A program made the position numbers and the translations under genes. Below the pieces are notes generated by a model. That model made no database searches. It was not told where the DNA came from and saw nothing but the letters and a program-made list of their open reading frames with translations. Below are positions 24,301 through 39,200 of a stretch of DNA of 64,000 nucleotides, piece after piece. This DNA comes from Megaustenia siamemsis (lineage: Eukaryota > Mollusca > Gastropoda > Stylommatophora > Ariophantidae): positions 63,674,493-63,738,492 of the forward strand of contig JAVIAB010000092.1 in assembly GCA_032433765.1 (NCBI GenBank). Direction: 5' to 3'. Each line of letters begins with the position of its first letter. Within the stretch, counting starts at the first letter, position 1.

Positions 24301-27300
24301 TCCTTCAATGTTAGTAACTTTCCTTCGATGTTAGGTAACTTTCCTTCAATGTTGGGTAACTTTCCTTCACTGTTGGGTAACTTTTCTTCGATGATAGGTA
24401 ACTTTCCTTCAATGTTAGGTAACATTCCTTCAATGTTAGGTAACTTTCCTTCAATGTTGGGAAACATTCCTTCAATGTTAGCAACTTTCCTTCGATGATA
24501 GGTAACTTTCCTTCAATGTTGGGTTGCTTTCCTTCAATGTTGGGTAACTTACCTTCAGTGTTAGGTAACTCTCCTTCAATGTTAGGTAACTTTCCTTTAA
24601 TGTTAGGTAACTTTCCTTCATTATTATGTAACTTTCCTTCAGTGTTAGGTAACTTTCCTTCAGTGTTATACATCTTTCCTTCAGTATTAGGTAACTTTCC
24701 TTCAGTATTAGGTAACTTTCCTTTAGTATTAGGTAACTTTCCTTCAGTATTAGGTAACTTTCCTTCAGTGTTAGGTAACTTTCCTTCAGTGTTAGGTAAC
24801 TTTCCTTCAATGTTAGGTATCTTTCCTTCGAGGTTAGGTAACTTTCCTTCAATGTTAGGTAACTTTTCTTCAGTATTAGGTAACTTTCCTTCAATGTTAG
24901 GTAACTTTCCTTCAATGTTAGGTAACTTTCCTTCAATGTTGGGTAACTTTCCTTCGATGTTAGGTAACTTTCCTTCAATGTTGGGTAACTTTCCTTCAAT
25001 GTTGGGTAACTTTCCTTCACTGTTGGGTAACTTGTCTTCGATGATAGGTAACTTTCCTTCAATGTTAGGTAACTTTCCTTCAATGTTAGGTAACTTTCCT
25101 TCAATTTTGGGAAACATTCCTTCAATGTTAGTAACTTTCCTTCGATGTTAGGTAACATTCCTTCAATGTTAGGTAACTTTCCTTCAATGTTAGGTAACTT
25201 TCCTTCAATGTTGGGTAACATTCCTTCAATGTTAGTAACTTTCCTTCGATGTTAGGTAACTTTCCTTCAATGTTGGGTAACTTTCCTTCAATGTTAGATA
25301 ACTTTCCTTCAATGTTAGGTAACTTTCCTTCAATGTTAGGTAACTTTCCTTTAATGTTAGGTAACTTTCCTTCAATGTTAGGTAACTTTCCTTCAATGTT
25401 AGATAACTTTCCTTCGATGTTAGGTAAACTTTCCTTCGATGTTAGGTAACTTTCCTTCAATGTTAGGTAACTTTCCTTCAATGTTGGGTAACTTTCCTTC
25501 GATGTTAGGTAACTTTCCTTCAATGTTAGGTAACTTTCTTTCGATGTTGGGTAACTTTCCTTCGATGTTAAGTAACTTTCCTTCAATGTTGGGTAACTTT
25601 CCTTCACTGTTGGGTAACTTTTCTTCGATGATAGGTAACTTTCCTTCAATGTTAGGTAACATTCCTTCAATGTTAGGTAACTTTCCTTCAATGTTGGGAA
25701 CATTCCTTCAATGTTAGCAACTTTCCTTCGATGTTAGGTAACTTTCCTTCAATGTTGGGTAACTTACCTTCAGTGTTAGGTAACTCTCCTTCAATGTTAG
25801 GTAACTTTCCTTAATGTTAGGTAACTTTCCTTCATTATTATGTAAATTTCCTTCAGTGTTAGGTAACTTTCCTTCAGTGTTATACATCTTTCCTTCAGTA
25901 TTAGGTAACTTTCCTTCAGTATTAGGTAACTTTCCTTTAGTATTAGGTAACTTTCCTTCAGTATTAGGTAACTTTCCTTCAGTGTTAGGTAACTTTCCTT
26001 CAGTATTAGATAACTTTCCTTCAATGTTAGGTAACTTTCCTTCAATGTTAGGTAACTTTCCTTCAATGTTAGGTAACTTTCCTTCAATGTTAGGTAACTT
26101 TCCTTCGAGGTTAGGTAACTTTCCTTCAATGTTAGGTAACTTTTCTTCAGTATTAGGTAACTTTCCTTCAATGTTAGGTAACTTTCCTTCAATGTTAGGT
26201 AACATTCCTTCAATGTTGGGTAACTTTCTTTCAATGTTGGGTAACTTTCCTTCACTGTTGGGTAACTTGTCTTCGATGATAGGTAACTTTCCTTCAATGT
26301 TAGGTAACTTTCCTTCAATGTTAGGTAACTTTCCTTCAATTTTGGGAAACATTCCTTCAATGTTAGTAACTTTCCTTCGATGTTAGGTAACATTCCTTCA
26401 ATGTTAGGTAACTTTCCTTCAATGTTAGGTAACTTTCCTTCAATGTTGGGTAACATTCCTTCAATGTTAGTAACTTTCCTTCGATTTTAGATAACTTTCC
26501 TTCAATGTTGGGTAACTTTCCTTCAATGTTAGATAACTTTCCTTCGATGTTAGGTAACTTTCCTTCAATGTTAGGTAACTTTCCTTCAATGTTAGGTAAC
26601 TTTCCTTCAATGTTAGGTAACTTTCCTTCAATGTTAGGTAACTTTCCTTCGATGTTAGGTAACTTTCCTTCGATGTTAGGTAACTTTCCTTCAATGTTAG
26701 GTAACTTTCCTTCAATGTTGGGTAACTTTCCTTCAATGTTAGGTAACTTTCCTTCAATGTTAGGTAACTTTCTTTCGATGTTGGGTAACTTTCCTTCGAT
26801 GTTAGGTAACTTTCCTTCAATGTTGGGTAACTTTCCTTCACTGTTGGGTAACTTTTCTTCGATGATAGGTAACTTTCCTTCAATGTTAGGTAACATTCCT
26901 TCAATGTTAGGTAACTTTCCTTCAATGTTGGGAAACATTCCTTCAATGTTAGCAACTTTCCTTCGATGATAGGTAACTTTCCTTCAATGTTAAGTAAATT
27001 TCCTTCAATGTTAGGTAAATTTCCTTCAATGTTGGGTAACATTCCTTCAATGTTAGTAACTTTCTTTCGATGTTAGGTAACTTTCCTTCAATGTTGGGTA
27101 ACCTTCCTTCAATGTTAGGTAACTTTCCTTCAATGTTAGGTAATTTTCCTTCAATGTTGGGTAACTTTCCTTCAATGTTAGGTAACTTTCCTTCAATGTT
27201 AGGTAACTTTCCTTCAATGTTGGGTAACTTTCCTTCAATGTTAGGTAACTTTTCTTCAATGTTAGTTAACTTTCCTTCAATGTTAGGTAACTTTCCTTCA

Positions 27301-27900
27301 ATGTTAGGTAACTTTCCTTCAATGTTGGGTGACTTTCCTTCAATGTTGGGTAACTTTCCTTCAATGTTGGGTAACTTTCCTTCGACGTTAATTAACTTTC
27401 ATTCAATGTTGGGTAACTTTCCTTCACTGTTGGGTAACTTGTCTTCGATGATAGGTAACTTTCCTTCCATGTTATGTAACTTGTCTTCGATGATAGGTAA
27501 CTTTCCTTCAATGTTGGGTTGCTTTCCTTCAATGTTGGGTAACTTACCTTCAGTGTTAGGTAACTCTCCTTCAATGTTAGGTAACTTTACTTCAATGTTA
27601 GGTAACTTTCCTTCAATGTTAAATAACTTTCCTTCAATGTTGGGTAACATTCCTTCAATGTTAGTAACTTTCCTTCGATGTTAGGTAACTTTCATTCAAT
27701 GTTGGGTAACTTTCCTTCACTGTTGGGTAACTTTTCTTCGATGATAGGTAACTTTCCTTCAATGTTAGGTAACATTCCTTCAATGTTAGGTAACTTTCCT
27801 TCAATGTTGGGAAACATTCCTTCAATGTTAGCAACTTTCCTTCGATGATAGGTAACTTTCCTTCAATGTTGGGTTGCTTTCCTTCAATGTTGGGTAACTT
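21380..27900. repeat. Higher-order repeat of 3,350 bp, two tandem copies with 1,235-bp subunits
   Basis: Landmarks at about 21778, 22364, 23013, 23155, 24042 and 24311 recur exactly 3,350 bp downstream (25128, 25714, 26363, 26505, 27392 and 27661). Inside each copy two related sub-blocks start 1,235 bp apart (21778 and 23013; 25128 and 26363), giving a three-level hierarchy of monomer, sub-block and block. Both periods fall slightly short of multiples of 21 (3,360 minus 10; 1,239 minus 4), as expected from the 20-bp monomers they contain. Small differences, such as a lost base near 22410 and near 25690, separate the two copies. Confidence 0.85.
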
Positions 27901-30900
27901 ACCTTCAGTGTTAGGTAACTCTCCTTCAATGTTAGGTAACTTTCCTTTAATGTTAGGTAACTTTCCTTCATTATTATGTAACTTTCCTTCAGTGTTAGGT
28001 AACTTTCCTTCAGTGTTATACATCTTTCCTTCAGTATTAGGTAACTTTCCTTCAGTATTAGGTAACTTTCCTTTAGTATTAGGTAACTTTCCTTCAGTAT
28101 TAGGTAACTTTCCTTCAGTGTTAGGTAACTTTCCTTCAGTGTTAGGTAACTTTCCTTCAGTATTAGATAACTTTCCTTCAATGTTAGGTAACTTTCCTTC
28201 AATGTTAGGTAACTTTCCTTCAATGTTAGGTAACTTTCCTTCAATGTTAGGTAACTTTCCTTCAATGTTAGGTAACTTTCCTTCAATGTTAGGTAACTTT
28301 CCTTCGATGTCAGGTATCTTTCCTTCGATGTTAGGTAACTTTCCTTCAATGTTAGGTAACTTTCCTTCAATGTTAGGTAACTTTCCTTCAATGTAGGGTA
28401 ACATTCATTCAATGTTAGTAACTTTCCTTCGATGTTAGGTAACTTTCCTTCAATGTTGGGTAACTTTCCTTCAATGTTAGGTAACTTTCCTTCAATGTTA
28501 GGTAACTTTCCTTCAATGTTAGGTAGCTTTCCTTCATTGTTAGGTAACTTTACTTCAATGTTAGGTAGCTTTCCTTCATTGTTAGGTAACTTTACTTCAA
28601 TGTTAGGTAACTTTCCTTCAATGTTAAATAACTTTCCTTCAATGTTGGGTAACATTCCTTCAATGTTAGTAACTTTCCTTCGATGTTAGGTAACTTTCCT
28701 TCAATGTTAGGTAACTTTCTTTCGATGTTAGGTAACTTTCCTTCGATGTTAGGTAACTTTCCTTCAATGTTGGGTAACTTTCCTTTTATGTTGGATAACT
28801 TTCCTTCGAGGTTAGGTAACTTTCTTTCGAGATTAGGTAACTTTCCTTCGAGGTTAGGTAACTTTCCTTCTAGGTTAAGTAAATTTCCTTCAATGTTAGG
28901 TAACTTTCATCATTCGATGTTAGGTAACTTTCCTTCGATGTTGGATAACTTTCTTTCGATGTTAGGTAAATTTCCTTCGATGTTAGTAACTTTCCTTCAA
29001 TGTTAGGTAACTTTCCTTCAATGTTAGGTAACTTTCCTTCAATGTTAGTAACTTTCCTTCGATGTTAGGTAACTTTCCTTCAATGTTAGGTAACTTTCCT
29101 TCAATGTTAGGTAACTTTCCTTCAATGTTAGGTAACTTTCCTTCAATGTTAATAACTTTCCTTCGATGTTAGGTAACTTTCCTTCAATGTTAGGTAACTT
29201 TCCTTCAATGTTAGGTAACTTTCCTTCAATGTTGTGTAACTTTCCTTCAATGTTGGGTAACTTTCCTTCAATGTTAGGTAACTTTCCTTCAATGTTGGGT
29301 AACATTCCTTCAATGTTAGTAACTTTCCTTCGATGTTAGGTAACTTTCCTTCAATGTTAGGTAACTTTCCTTCAATGTTAGGTAACTTTCCTTCAATGTT
29401 AGGTAACTTTCCTTCAATGTTAGGTAATTTTCCTTCAATGTTAGGTAACTTTCCTTCAATGTTAGGTAATTTTTCTTCGATGTTAGGTAACTTTCCTTCA
29501 ATGTTGGGTGACTTTCCTTCAATGTTGGGTAACTTTCCTTCAATGTTGGGTAACTTTCCTTCGACGTTAGTTAACTTTCCTTCAATGTTAGGTAACTTTC
29601 CTTCAATGTTAGGTAACTTTCCTTCAATGTTAGGTAACTTTCCTTCGATGTTAGGTAACTTTCCTTCGATGTTAGGTAACTTTCCTTCAATGTTAGGTAA
29701 CTTTCCTTCAATGTTGGGTAACATTCCTTCAATGTTAGTAACTTTCCTTCGATGTTAGGTAACTTTCCTTCAATGTTGGGTAACTTTCCTTCAATGTTAG
29801 ATAACTTTCCTTCAATGTTAGGTAACTTTCCTTCAATGTTAGGTAACTTTCCTTCAATGTTAGGTAACTTTCCTTCAATGTTAGGTAACTTTCCTTCAAT
29901 GTTAGGTAACTTTCCTTCGATGTTAGGTAACTTTCCTTCGATGTTAGGTAACTTTCCTTCAATGTTAGGTAACTTTCCTTCAATGTTGGGTAACTTTCCT
30001 TCAATGTTAGGTAACTTTCCTTCAATGTTAGGTAACTTTCTTTCGATGTTGGGTAACTTTCCTTCGATGTTAGGTAACTTTCCTTCAATGTTGGGTAACT
30101 TTCCTTCACTGTTGGGTAACTTTTCTTCGATGATAGGTAACTTTCCTTCAATGTTAGGTAACATTCCTTCAATGTTAGGTAACTTTCCTTCAATGTTGGA
30201 AACATTCCTTCAATGTTAGCAACTTTCCTTCGATGATAGGTAACTTTCCTTCAATGTTGGGTTGCTTTCCTTCAATGTTGGGTAACTTACCTTCAGTGTT
30301 AGGTAACTCTCCTTCAATGTTAGGTAACTTTCCTTTAATGTTAGGTAACTTTCCTTCATTATTATGTAACTTTCCTTCAGTGTTAGGTAACTTTCCTTCA
30401 GTGTTATACATCTTTCCTTCAGTATTAGGTAACTTTCCTTCAGTATTAGGTAACTTTCCTTTAGTATTAGGTAAATTTCCTTCAGTATTAGGTAACTTTC
30501 CTTCAGTGTTAGGTAACTTTCCTTCAGTATTAGATAACTTTCCTTCAATGTTAGGTAACTTTCCTTCAATGTTAGGTAACTTTCCTTCAATGTTAGGTAA
30601 CTTTCCTTCAATGTTAGGTAACTTTCCTTCGAGGTTAGGTAACTTTCCTTCAATGTTAGGTAACTTTTCTTCAGTATTAGGTAACTTTCCTTCAATGTTA
30701 GGTAACTTTCCTTCAATGTTAGGTAACTTTCCTTCAATGTTGGGTAACTTTCCTTCGATGTTGGGTAACTTTCCTTCAATGTTGGGTAACTTTCTTTCAA
30801 TGTTGGGTAACTTTCCTTCACTGTTGGGTAACTTGTCTTCGATGATAGGTAACTTTCCTTCAATGTTAGGTAACTTTCCTTCAATGTTAGGTAACTTTCC

Positions 30901-33213
30901 TTCAATTTTGGGAAACATTCCTTCAATGTTAGTAACTTTCCTTCGATGTTAGGTAACATTCCTTCAATGTTAGGTAACTTTCCTTCAATGTTAGGTAACT
31001 TTCCTTCAATGTTGGGTAACATTCCTTCAATGTTAGTAACTTTCCTTCGATGTTAGATAACTTTCCTTCAATGTTAGGTAACTTTCCTTCAATGTTGGGT
31101 AACTTTCCTTCAATGTTAGGTAACTTTTCTTCAATGTCAGGTAACTTTCCTTCAATGTTAGGTAACTTTCCTTCAATGTTAGGTAACTTTCCTTCAATGT
31201 TGGGTGACTTTCCTTCAATGTTGGGTAACTTTCCTTCAATGTTGGGTAACTTTCCTTCGACGTTAATTAACTTTCATTCAATGTTGGGTAACTTTCCTTC
31301 ACTGTTGGGTAACTTGTCTTCGATGATAGGTAACTTTCCTTCCATGTTATGTAATTTGTCTTCGATGATAGGTAACTTTCCTTCAATGTTGGGTTGCTTT
31401 CCTTCAATGTTGGGTAACTTACCTTCAGTGTTAGGTAACTCTCCTTCAATGTTAGGTAACTTTCCTTTAATGTTAGGTAACTTTCCTTCATTATTATGTA
31501 ACTTTCCTTCAGTGTTAGGTAACTTTCCTTCAGTGTTATACATCTTACCTTCAGTATTATGTAACTTTCCTTCAGTATTAGGTAACTTTCCTTTAGTATT
31601 AGGTAACTTTCCTTCAGTATTAGGTAACTTTCCTTCAGTGTTAGGTAACTTTCCTTCAGTATTAGATAACTTTCCTTCAATGTTAGGTAACTTTCCTTCA
31701 TTGTTAGGTAACTTTCCTTCAATGTTAGGTAACTTTCCTTCAATGTTAGGTAACTTTCCTTCAATGTTAGGTAACTTTCCTTCAATGTTAGGTAAATTTC
31801 CTTCGATGTCAGGTATCTTTCCTTCGATGTTAGGTAACTTTCCTTCAATGTTAGGTAACTTTCCTTCAATGTTAGGTAACTTTCCTTCAATGTAGGGTAA
31901 CATTCATTCAATGTTAGTAGCTTTCCTTCGATGTTAGGTAACTTTCCTTCAATGTTGGGTAACTTTCCTTCAATGTTAGGTAACTTTCCTTCAATGTTAG
32001 GTAACTTTCCTTCAATGTTAGGTAGCTTTCCTTCATTGTTAGGTAACTTTACTTCAATGTTAGGTAACTTTCCTTCAATGTTAAATAACTTTCCTTCAAT
32101 GTTAGGTAACATTCCTTCAATGTTAGTAACTTTCCTTCGATGTTAGGTAACTTTCCTTCAATGTTAGGTAACTTTCTTTCGATGTTAGGTAACTTTCCTT
32201 CAATGTTAGGTAACTTTCCTTCAATGTAGGGTAACATTCATTCAATGTTAGTAGCTTTCCTTCGATGTTAGGTAACTTTCCTTCAATGTTGGGTAACTTT
32301 CCTTCAATGTTAGGTAACTTTCCTTCAATGTTAGGTAACTTTCCTTCAATGTTAGGTAGCTTTCCTTCATTGTTAGGTAACTTTACTTCAATGTTAGATA
32401 ACTTTCCTTCAATGTTAAATAACTTTCCTTCAATGTTGGGTAACATTCCTTCAATGTTAGTAACTTTCCTTCGATGTTAGGTAACTTTCCTTCAATGTTA
32501 GGTAACTTTCTTTCGATGTTAGGTAACTTTCCTTCGATGTTAGGTAACTTTCCTTCAATGTTGGGTAACTTTCCTTTAATGTTGGATAACTTTCCTTCGA
32601 GGTTAGGTAACTTTCTTTCGAGATTAGGTAACTTTCCTTCGAGGTTAGGTAACTTTCCTTCGAGGTTAAGTAAATTTCCTTCAATGTTAGGTAACTTTCA
32701 TCATTCGATGTTAGGTAACTTTCCTTCGATGTTGGATAACTTTCTTTCGATGTTAGGTAAATTTCCTTCGATGTTAGTAACTTTCCTTCAATGTTAGGTA
32801 ACTTTCCTTCAATGTTAGGTAACTTTCCTTCAATGTTAGTAACTTTCCTTCGATGTTAGGTAACTTTCCTTCAATGTTAGGTAACTTTCCTTCAATGTTA
32901 GGTAACTTTCCTTCAATGTTAGGTAACTTTCCTTCAATGTTAATAACTTTCCTTCGATGTTAGGTAACTTTCCTTCAATGTTAGGTAACTTTCCTTCAAT
33001 GTTAGGTAACTTTCCTTCAATGTTGTGTAACTTTCCTTCAATGTTGGGTAACTTTCCTTCAATGTTAGGTAACTTTCCTTCAATGTTGAGTAACATTCCT
33101 TCAATGTTAGTAACTTTCCTTCGATGTTAGGTAACTTTCCTTCAATGTTGGGTAACTTTCCTTCAATGTTGGTAACTTTCCTTCAATGTTGGGTAACTTT
33201 CCTTCGACGTTAG

Positions 33214-36200
33214 TTAACTTTCCTTCAATGTTAGGTAACTTTCCTTCAATGTTAGGTAACTTTCCTTCAATGTTAGGTAACTTTCCTTCGATGTTAGGTA
33301 ACTTTCCTTCGATGTTAGGTAACTTTCCTTCAATGTTAGGTAACTTTCCTTCAATGTTGGGTAACATTCCTTCAATGTTAGTAACTTTCCTTCGATGTTA
33401 GGTAACTTTCCTTCAATGTTGGGTAACTTTCCTTCAATGTTAGATAACTTTCCTTCAATGTTAGGTAACTTTCCTTCAATGTTAGGTAACTTTCCTTCAA
33501 TGTTAGGTAACTTTCCTTCAATGTTAGGTAACTTTCCTTCAATGTTAGGTAACTTTCCTTCGATGTTAGGTAACTTTCCTTCGATGTTAGGTAACTTTCC
33601 TTCAATGTTAGGTAACTTTCCTTCAATGTTGGGTAACTTTCCTTCAATGTTAGGTAACTTTCCTTCAATGTTAGGTAACTTTCTTTCGATGTTGGGTAAC
33701 TTTCCTTCGATGTTAGGTAACTTTCCTTCAATGTTGGGTAACTTACCTTCAGTGTTAGGTAACTCTCCTTCAATGTTAGGTAACTTTCCTTTAATGTTAG
33801 GTAACTTTCCTTCATTATTATGTAACTTTCCTTCAGTGTTAGGTAACTTTCCTTCAGTGTTATACATCTTTCCTTCAGTATTAGGTAACTTTCCTTCAGT
33901 ATTAGGTAACTTTCCTTTAGTATTAGGTAACTTTCCTTCAGTATTAGGTAACTTTCCTTCAGTGTTAGGTAACTTTCCTTCAGTATTAGATAACTTTCCT
34001 TCAATGTTAGGTAACTTTCCTTCAATGTTAGGTAACTTTCCTTCAATGTTAGGTAACTTTCCTTCAATGTTAGGTAACTTTCCTTCGAGGTTAGGTAACT
34101 TTCCTTCTATGTTAGGTAACTTTTCTTCAGTATTAGGTAACTTTCCTTCAATGTTAGGTAACTTTCCTTCAATGTTAGGTAACTTTCTTTCGATGTTAGG
34201 TAACTTTCCTTCGATGTTAGGTAACTTTCCTTCAATGTTGGGTAACTTTCCTTTAATGTTGGATAACTTTCCTTCGAGGTTAGGTAACTTTCTTTCGAGT
34301 TAGGTAACTTTCCTTCGAGGTTAGGTAACTTTCCTTCGAGGTTAAGTAAATTTCCTTCAATGTTAGGTAACTTTCATCATTCGATGTTAGGTAACTTTCC
34401 TTCGATGTTGGATAACTTTCTTTCGATGTTAGGTAAATTTCCTTCGATGTTAGTAACTTTCCTTCAATGTTAGGTAACTTTCCTTCAATGTTAGGTAACT
34501 TTCCTTCAATGTTAGTAACTTTCCTTCGATGTTAGGTAACTTTCCTTCAATGTTAGGTAACTTTCCTTCAATGTTAGGTAACTTTCCTTCAATGTTAGGT
34601 AACTTTCCTTCAATGTTAATAACTTTCCTTCGATGTTAGGTAACTTTCCTTCAATGTTAGGTAACTTTCCTTCAATGTTAGGTAACTTTCCTTCAATGTT
34701 GGGTAACTTTCCTTCAATGTTAGGTAACTTTCCTTCTATGTTGAGTAACATTCCTTCAATGTTAGTAACTTTCCTTCGATGTTAGGTAACTTTCCTTCAA
34801 TGTTGGGTAACTTTCCTTCAATGTTGGGTAACTTTCCTTCAATGTTGGGTAACTTTCCTTCGATGTTAGTTAACTTTCCTTCAATGTTAGGTAACTTTCC
34901 TTCAATGTTAGGTAACTTTCCTTCAATGTTAGGTAACTTTCCTTCGATGTTAGGTAACTTTCCTTCGATGTTAGGTAACTTTCCTTCAATGTTAGGTAAC
35001 TTTCCTTCAATGTTGGGTAACATTCCTTCAATGTTAGTAACTTTCCTTCGATGTTAGGTAACTTTCCTTCAATGTTGGGTAACTTTCCTTCAATGTTAGA
35101 TAACTTTCCTTCAATGTTAGGTAACTTTCCTTCAATGTTAGGTAACTTTCCTTCAATGTTAGGTAACTTTCCTTCAATGTTAGGTAACTTTCCTTCAATG
35201 TTAGGTAACTTTCCTTCGATGTTAGGTAACTTTCCTTCGATGTTAGGTAACTTTCCTTCAATGTTAGGTAACTTTCCTTCAATGTTGGGTAACTTTCCTT
35301 CAATGTTAGGTAACTTTCCTTCAATGTTAGGTAACTTTCTTTCGATGTTGGGTAACTTTCCTTCGATGTTAGGTAACTTTCCTTCAATGTTGGGTAACTT
35401 ACCTTCAGTGTTAGGTAACTCTCCTTCAATGTTAGGTAACTTTCCTTTAATGTTAGGTAACTTTCCTTCATTATTATGTAACTTTCCTTCAGTGTTAGGT
35501 AACTTTCCTTCAGTATTAGGTAACTTTCCTTTAGTATTAGGTAACTTTCCTTCAGTATTAGGTAACTTTCCTTCAGTGTTAGGTAACTTTCCTTCAGTAT
35601 TAGATAACTTTCCTTCAATGTTAGGTAACTTTCCTTCAATGTTAGGTAACTTTCCTTCAATGTTAGGTAACTTTCCTTCAATGTTAGGTAACTTTCCTTC
35701 GAGGTTAGGTAACTTTCCTTCTATGTTAGGTAACTTTTCTTCAGTATTAGGTAACTTTCCTTCAATGTTAGGTAACTTTCCTTCAATGTTAGGTAACTTT
35801 CCTTCAATGTTGGGTAACTTTCCTTCGATGTTGGGTAACTTTCCTTCAATGTTGTGTAACTTTCCTTCAATGTTGGGTAACTTTCCTTCAATGTTAGGTA
35901 ACTTTCCTTCAATGTTGAGTAACATTCCTTCAATGTTAGTAACTTTCCTTCGATGTTAGGTAACTTTCCTTCAATGTTGGGTGACTTTCCTTCAATGTTG
36001 GGTAACTTTCCTTCAATGTTGGGTAACTTTCCTTCGACGTTAGTTAACTTTCCTTCAATGTTAGGTAACTTTCCTTCAATGTTAGGTAACTTTCCTTCAA
36101 TGTTAGGTAACTTTCCTTCGATGTTAGGTAACTTTCCTTCGATGTTAGGTAACTTTCCTTCAATGTTAGGTAACTTTCCTTCAATGTTGGGTAACATTCC

Positions 36201-39200
36201 TTCAATGTTAGTAACTTTCCTTCGATGTTAGGTAACTTTCCTTCAATGTTGGGTAACTTTCCTTCAATGTTAGATAACTTTCCTTCAATGTTAGGTAACT
36301 TTCCTTCAATGTTAGGTAACTTTCCTTCAATGTTAGGTAACTTTCCTTCAATGTTAGGTAACTTTCCTTCAATGTTAGGTAACTTTCCTTCGATGTTAGG
36401 TAACTTTCCTTCGATGTTAGGTAACTTTCCTTCAATGTTAGGTAACTTTCCTTCAATGTTGGGTAACTTTCCTTCAATGTTAGGTAACTTTCCTTCAATG
36501 TTAGGTAACTTTCTTTCGATGTTGGGTAACTTTCCTTCGATGTTAGGTAACTTTCCTTCAATGTTGGGTAACTTACCTTCAGTGTTAGGTAACTCTCCTT
36601 CAATGTTAGGTAACTTTCCTTTAATGTTAGGTAACTTTCCTTCATTATTATGTAACTTTCCTTCAGTGTTAGGTAACTTTCCTTCAGTGTTATACATCTT
36701 TCCTTCAGTATTAGGTAACTTTCCTTCAGTATTAGGTAACTTTCCTTTAGTATTAGGTAACTTTCCTTCAGTATTAGGTAACTTTCCTTCAGTGTTAGGT
36801 AACTTTCCTTCAGTATTAGATAACTTTCCTTCAATGTTAGGTAACTTTCCTTCAATGTTAGGTAACTTTCCTTCAATGTTAGGTAACTTTCCTTCAATGT
36901 TAGGTAACTTTCCTTCGAGGTTAGGTAACTTTCCTTCTATGTTAGGTAACTTTTCTTCAGTATTAGGTAACTTTCCTTCAATGTTAGGTAACTTTCCTTC
37001 AATGTTAGGTAACTTTCTTTCGATGTTAGGTAACTTTCCTTCGATGTTAGGTAACTTTCCTTCAATGTTGGGTAACTTTCCTTTAATGTTGGATAACTTT
37101 CCTTCGAGGTTAGGTAACTTTCTTTCGAGATTAGGTAACTTTCCTTCGAGGTTAGGTAACTTTCCTTCGAGGTTAAGTAAATTTCCTTCAATGTTAGGTA
37201 ACTTTCATCATTCGATGTTAGGTAACTTTCCTTCGATGTTGGATAACTTTCTTTCGATGTTAGGTAAATTTCCTTCGATGTTAGTAACTTTCCTTCAATG
37301 TTAGGTAACTTTCCTTCAATGTTAGGTAACTTTCCTTCAATGTTAGTAACTTTCCTTCGATGTTAGGTAACTTTCCTTCAATGTTAGGTAACTTTCCTTC
37401 AATGTTAGGTAACTTTCCTTCAATGTTAGGTAACTTTCCTTCAATGTTAATAACTTTCCTTCGATGTTAGGTAACTTTCCTTCAATGTTAGGTAACTTTC
37501 CTTCAATGTTAGGTAACTTTCCTTCAATGTTGGGTAACTTTCCTTCAATGTTAGGTAACTTTCCTTCTATGTTGAGTAACATTCCTTCAATGTTAGTAAC
37601 TTTCCTTCGATGTTAGGTAACTTTCCTTCAATGTTGGGTGACTTTCCTTCAATGTTGGGTAACTTTCCTTCAATGTTGGGTAACTTTCCTTCGACGTTAG
37701 TTAACTTTCCTTCAATGTTAGGTAACTTTCCTTCAATGTTAGGTAACTTTCCTTCAATGTTAGGTAACTTTCCTTCGATGTTAGGTAACTTTCCTTCGAT
37801 GTTAGGTAACTTTCCTTCAATGTTAGGTAACTTTCCTTCAATGTTGGGTAACATTCCTTCAATGTTAGTAACTTTCCTTCGATGTTAGGTAACTTTCCTT
37901 CAATGTTGGGTAACTTTCCTTCAATGTTAGATAACTTTCCTTCAATGTTAGGTAACTTTCCTTCAATGTTAGGTAACTTTCCTTCAATGTTAGGTAACTT
38001 TCCTTCAATGTTAGGTAACTTTCCTTCAATGTTAGGTAACTTTCCTTCGATGTTAGGTAACTTTCCTTCGATGTTAGGTAACTTTCCTTCAATGTTAGGT
38101 AACTTTCCTTCAATGTTGGGTAACTTTCCTTCAATGTTAGGTAACTTTCCTTCAATGTTAGGTAACTTTCTTTCGATGTTGGGTAACTTTCCTTCGATGT
38201 TAGGTAACTTTCCTTCAATGTTGGGTAACTTACCTTCAGTGTTAGGTAACTCTCCTTCAATGTTAGGTAACTTTCCTTTAATGTTAGGTAACTTTCCTTC
38301 ATTATTATGTAACTTTCCTTCAGTGTTAGGTAACTTTCCTTCAGTATTAGGTAACTTTCCTTTAGTATTAGGTAACTTTCCTTCAGTATTAGGTAACTTT
38401 CCTTCAGTGTTAGGTAACTTTCCTTCAGTATTAGATAACTTTCCTTCAATGTTAGGTAACTTTCCTTCAATGTTAGGTAACTTTCCTTCAATGTTAGGTA
38501 ACTTTCCTTCAATGTTAGGTAACTTTCCTTCGAGGTTAGGTAACTTTCCTTCTATGTTAGGTAACTTTTCTTCAGTATTAGGTAACTTTCCTTCAATGTT
38601 AGGTAACTTTCCTTCAATGTTAGGTAACTTTCCTTCAATGTTGGGTAACTTTCCTTCGATGTTGGGTAACTTTCCTTCAATGTTGGGTAACTTTCTTTCA
38701 ATGTTGGGTAACTTTCCTTCACTGTTGGGTAACTTGTCTTCGATGATAGGTAACTTTCCTTCAATGTTAGGTAACTTTCCTTCAATGTTAGGTAACTTTC
38801 CTTCAATTTGGGAAACATTCCTTCAATGTTAGTAACTTTCCTTCGATGTTAGGTAACATTCCTTCAATGTTAGGTAACTTTCCTTCGAGGTTAGGTAACT
38901 TTCCTTCGAGGTTAAGTAAATTTCCTTCAATGTTAGGTAACTTTCATCATTCGATGTTAGGTAACTTTCCTTCGATGTTGGATAACTTTCTTTCGATGTT
39001 AGGTAAATTTCCTTCGATGTTAGTAACTTTCCTTCAATGTTAGGTAACTTTCCTTCAATGTTAGGTAACTTTCCTTCAATGTTAGTAACTTTCCTTCGAT
39101 GTTAGGTAACTTTCCTTCAATGTTAGGTAACTTTCCTTCAATGTTAGGTAACTTTCCTTCAATGTTAGGTAACTTTCCTTCAATGTTAATAACTTTCCTT

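Noticed and set aside
36225..37304. Longest plus-strand satellite open frame (359 codons, LGNFPSM repeats) as a structural protein
   Set aside because: Its ends coincide with frame-shifting monomers and its length follows the local spacing of those monomers. Near-identical blocks elsewhere break the frame, so no constraint on coding is seen.
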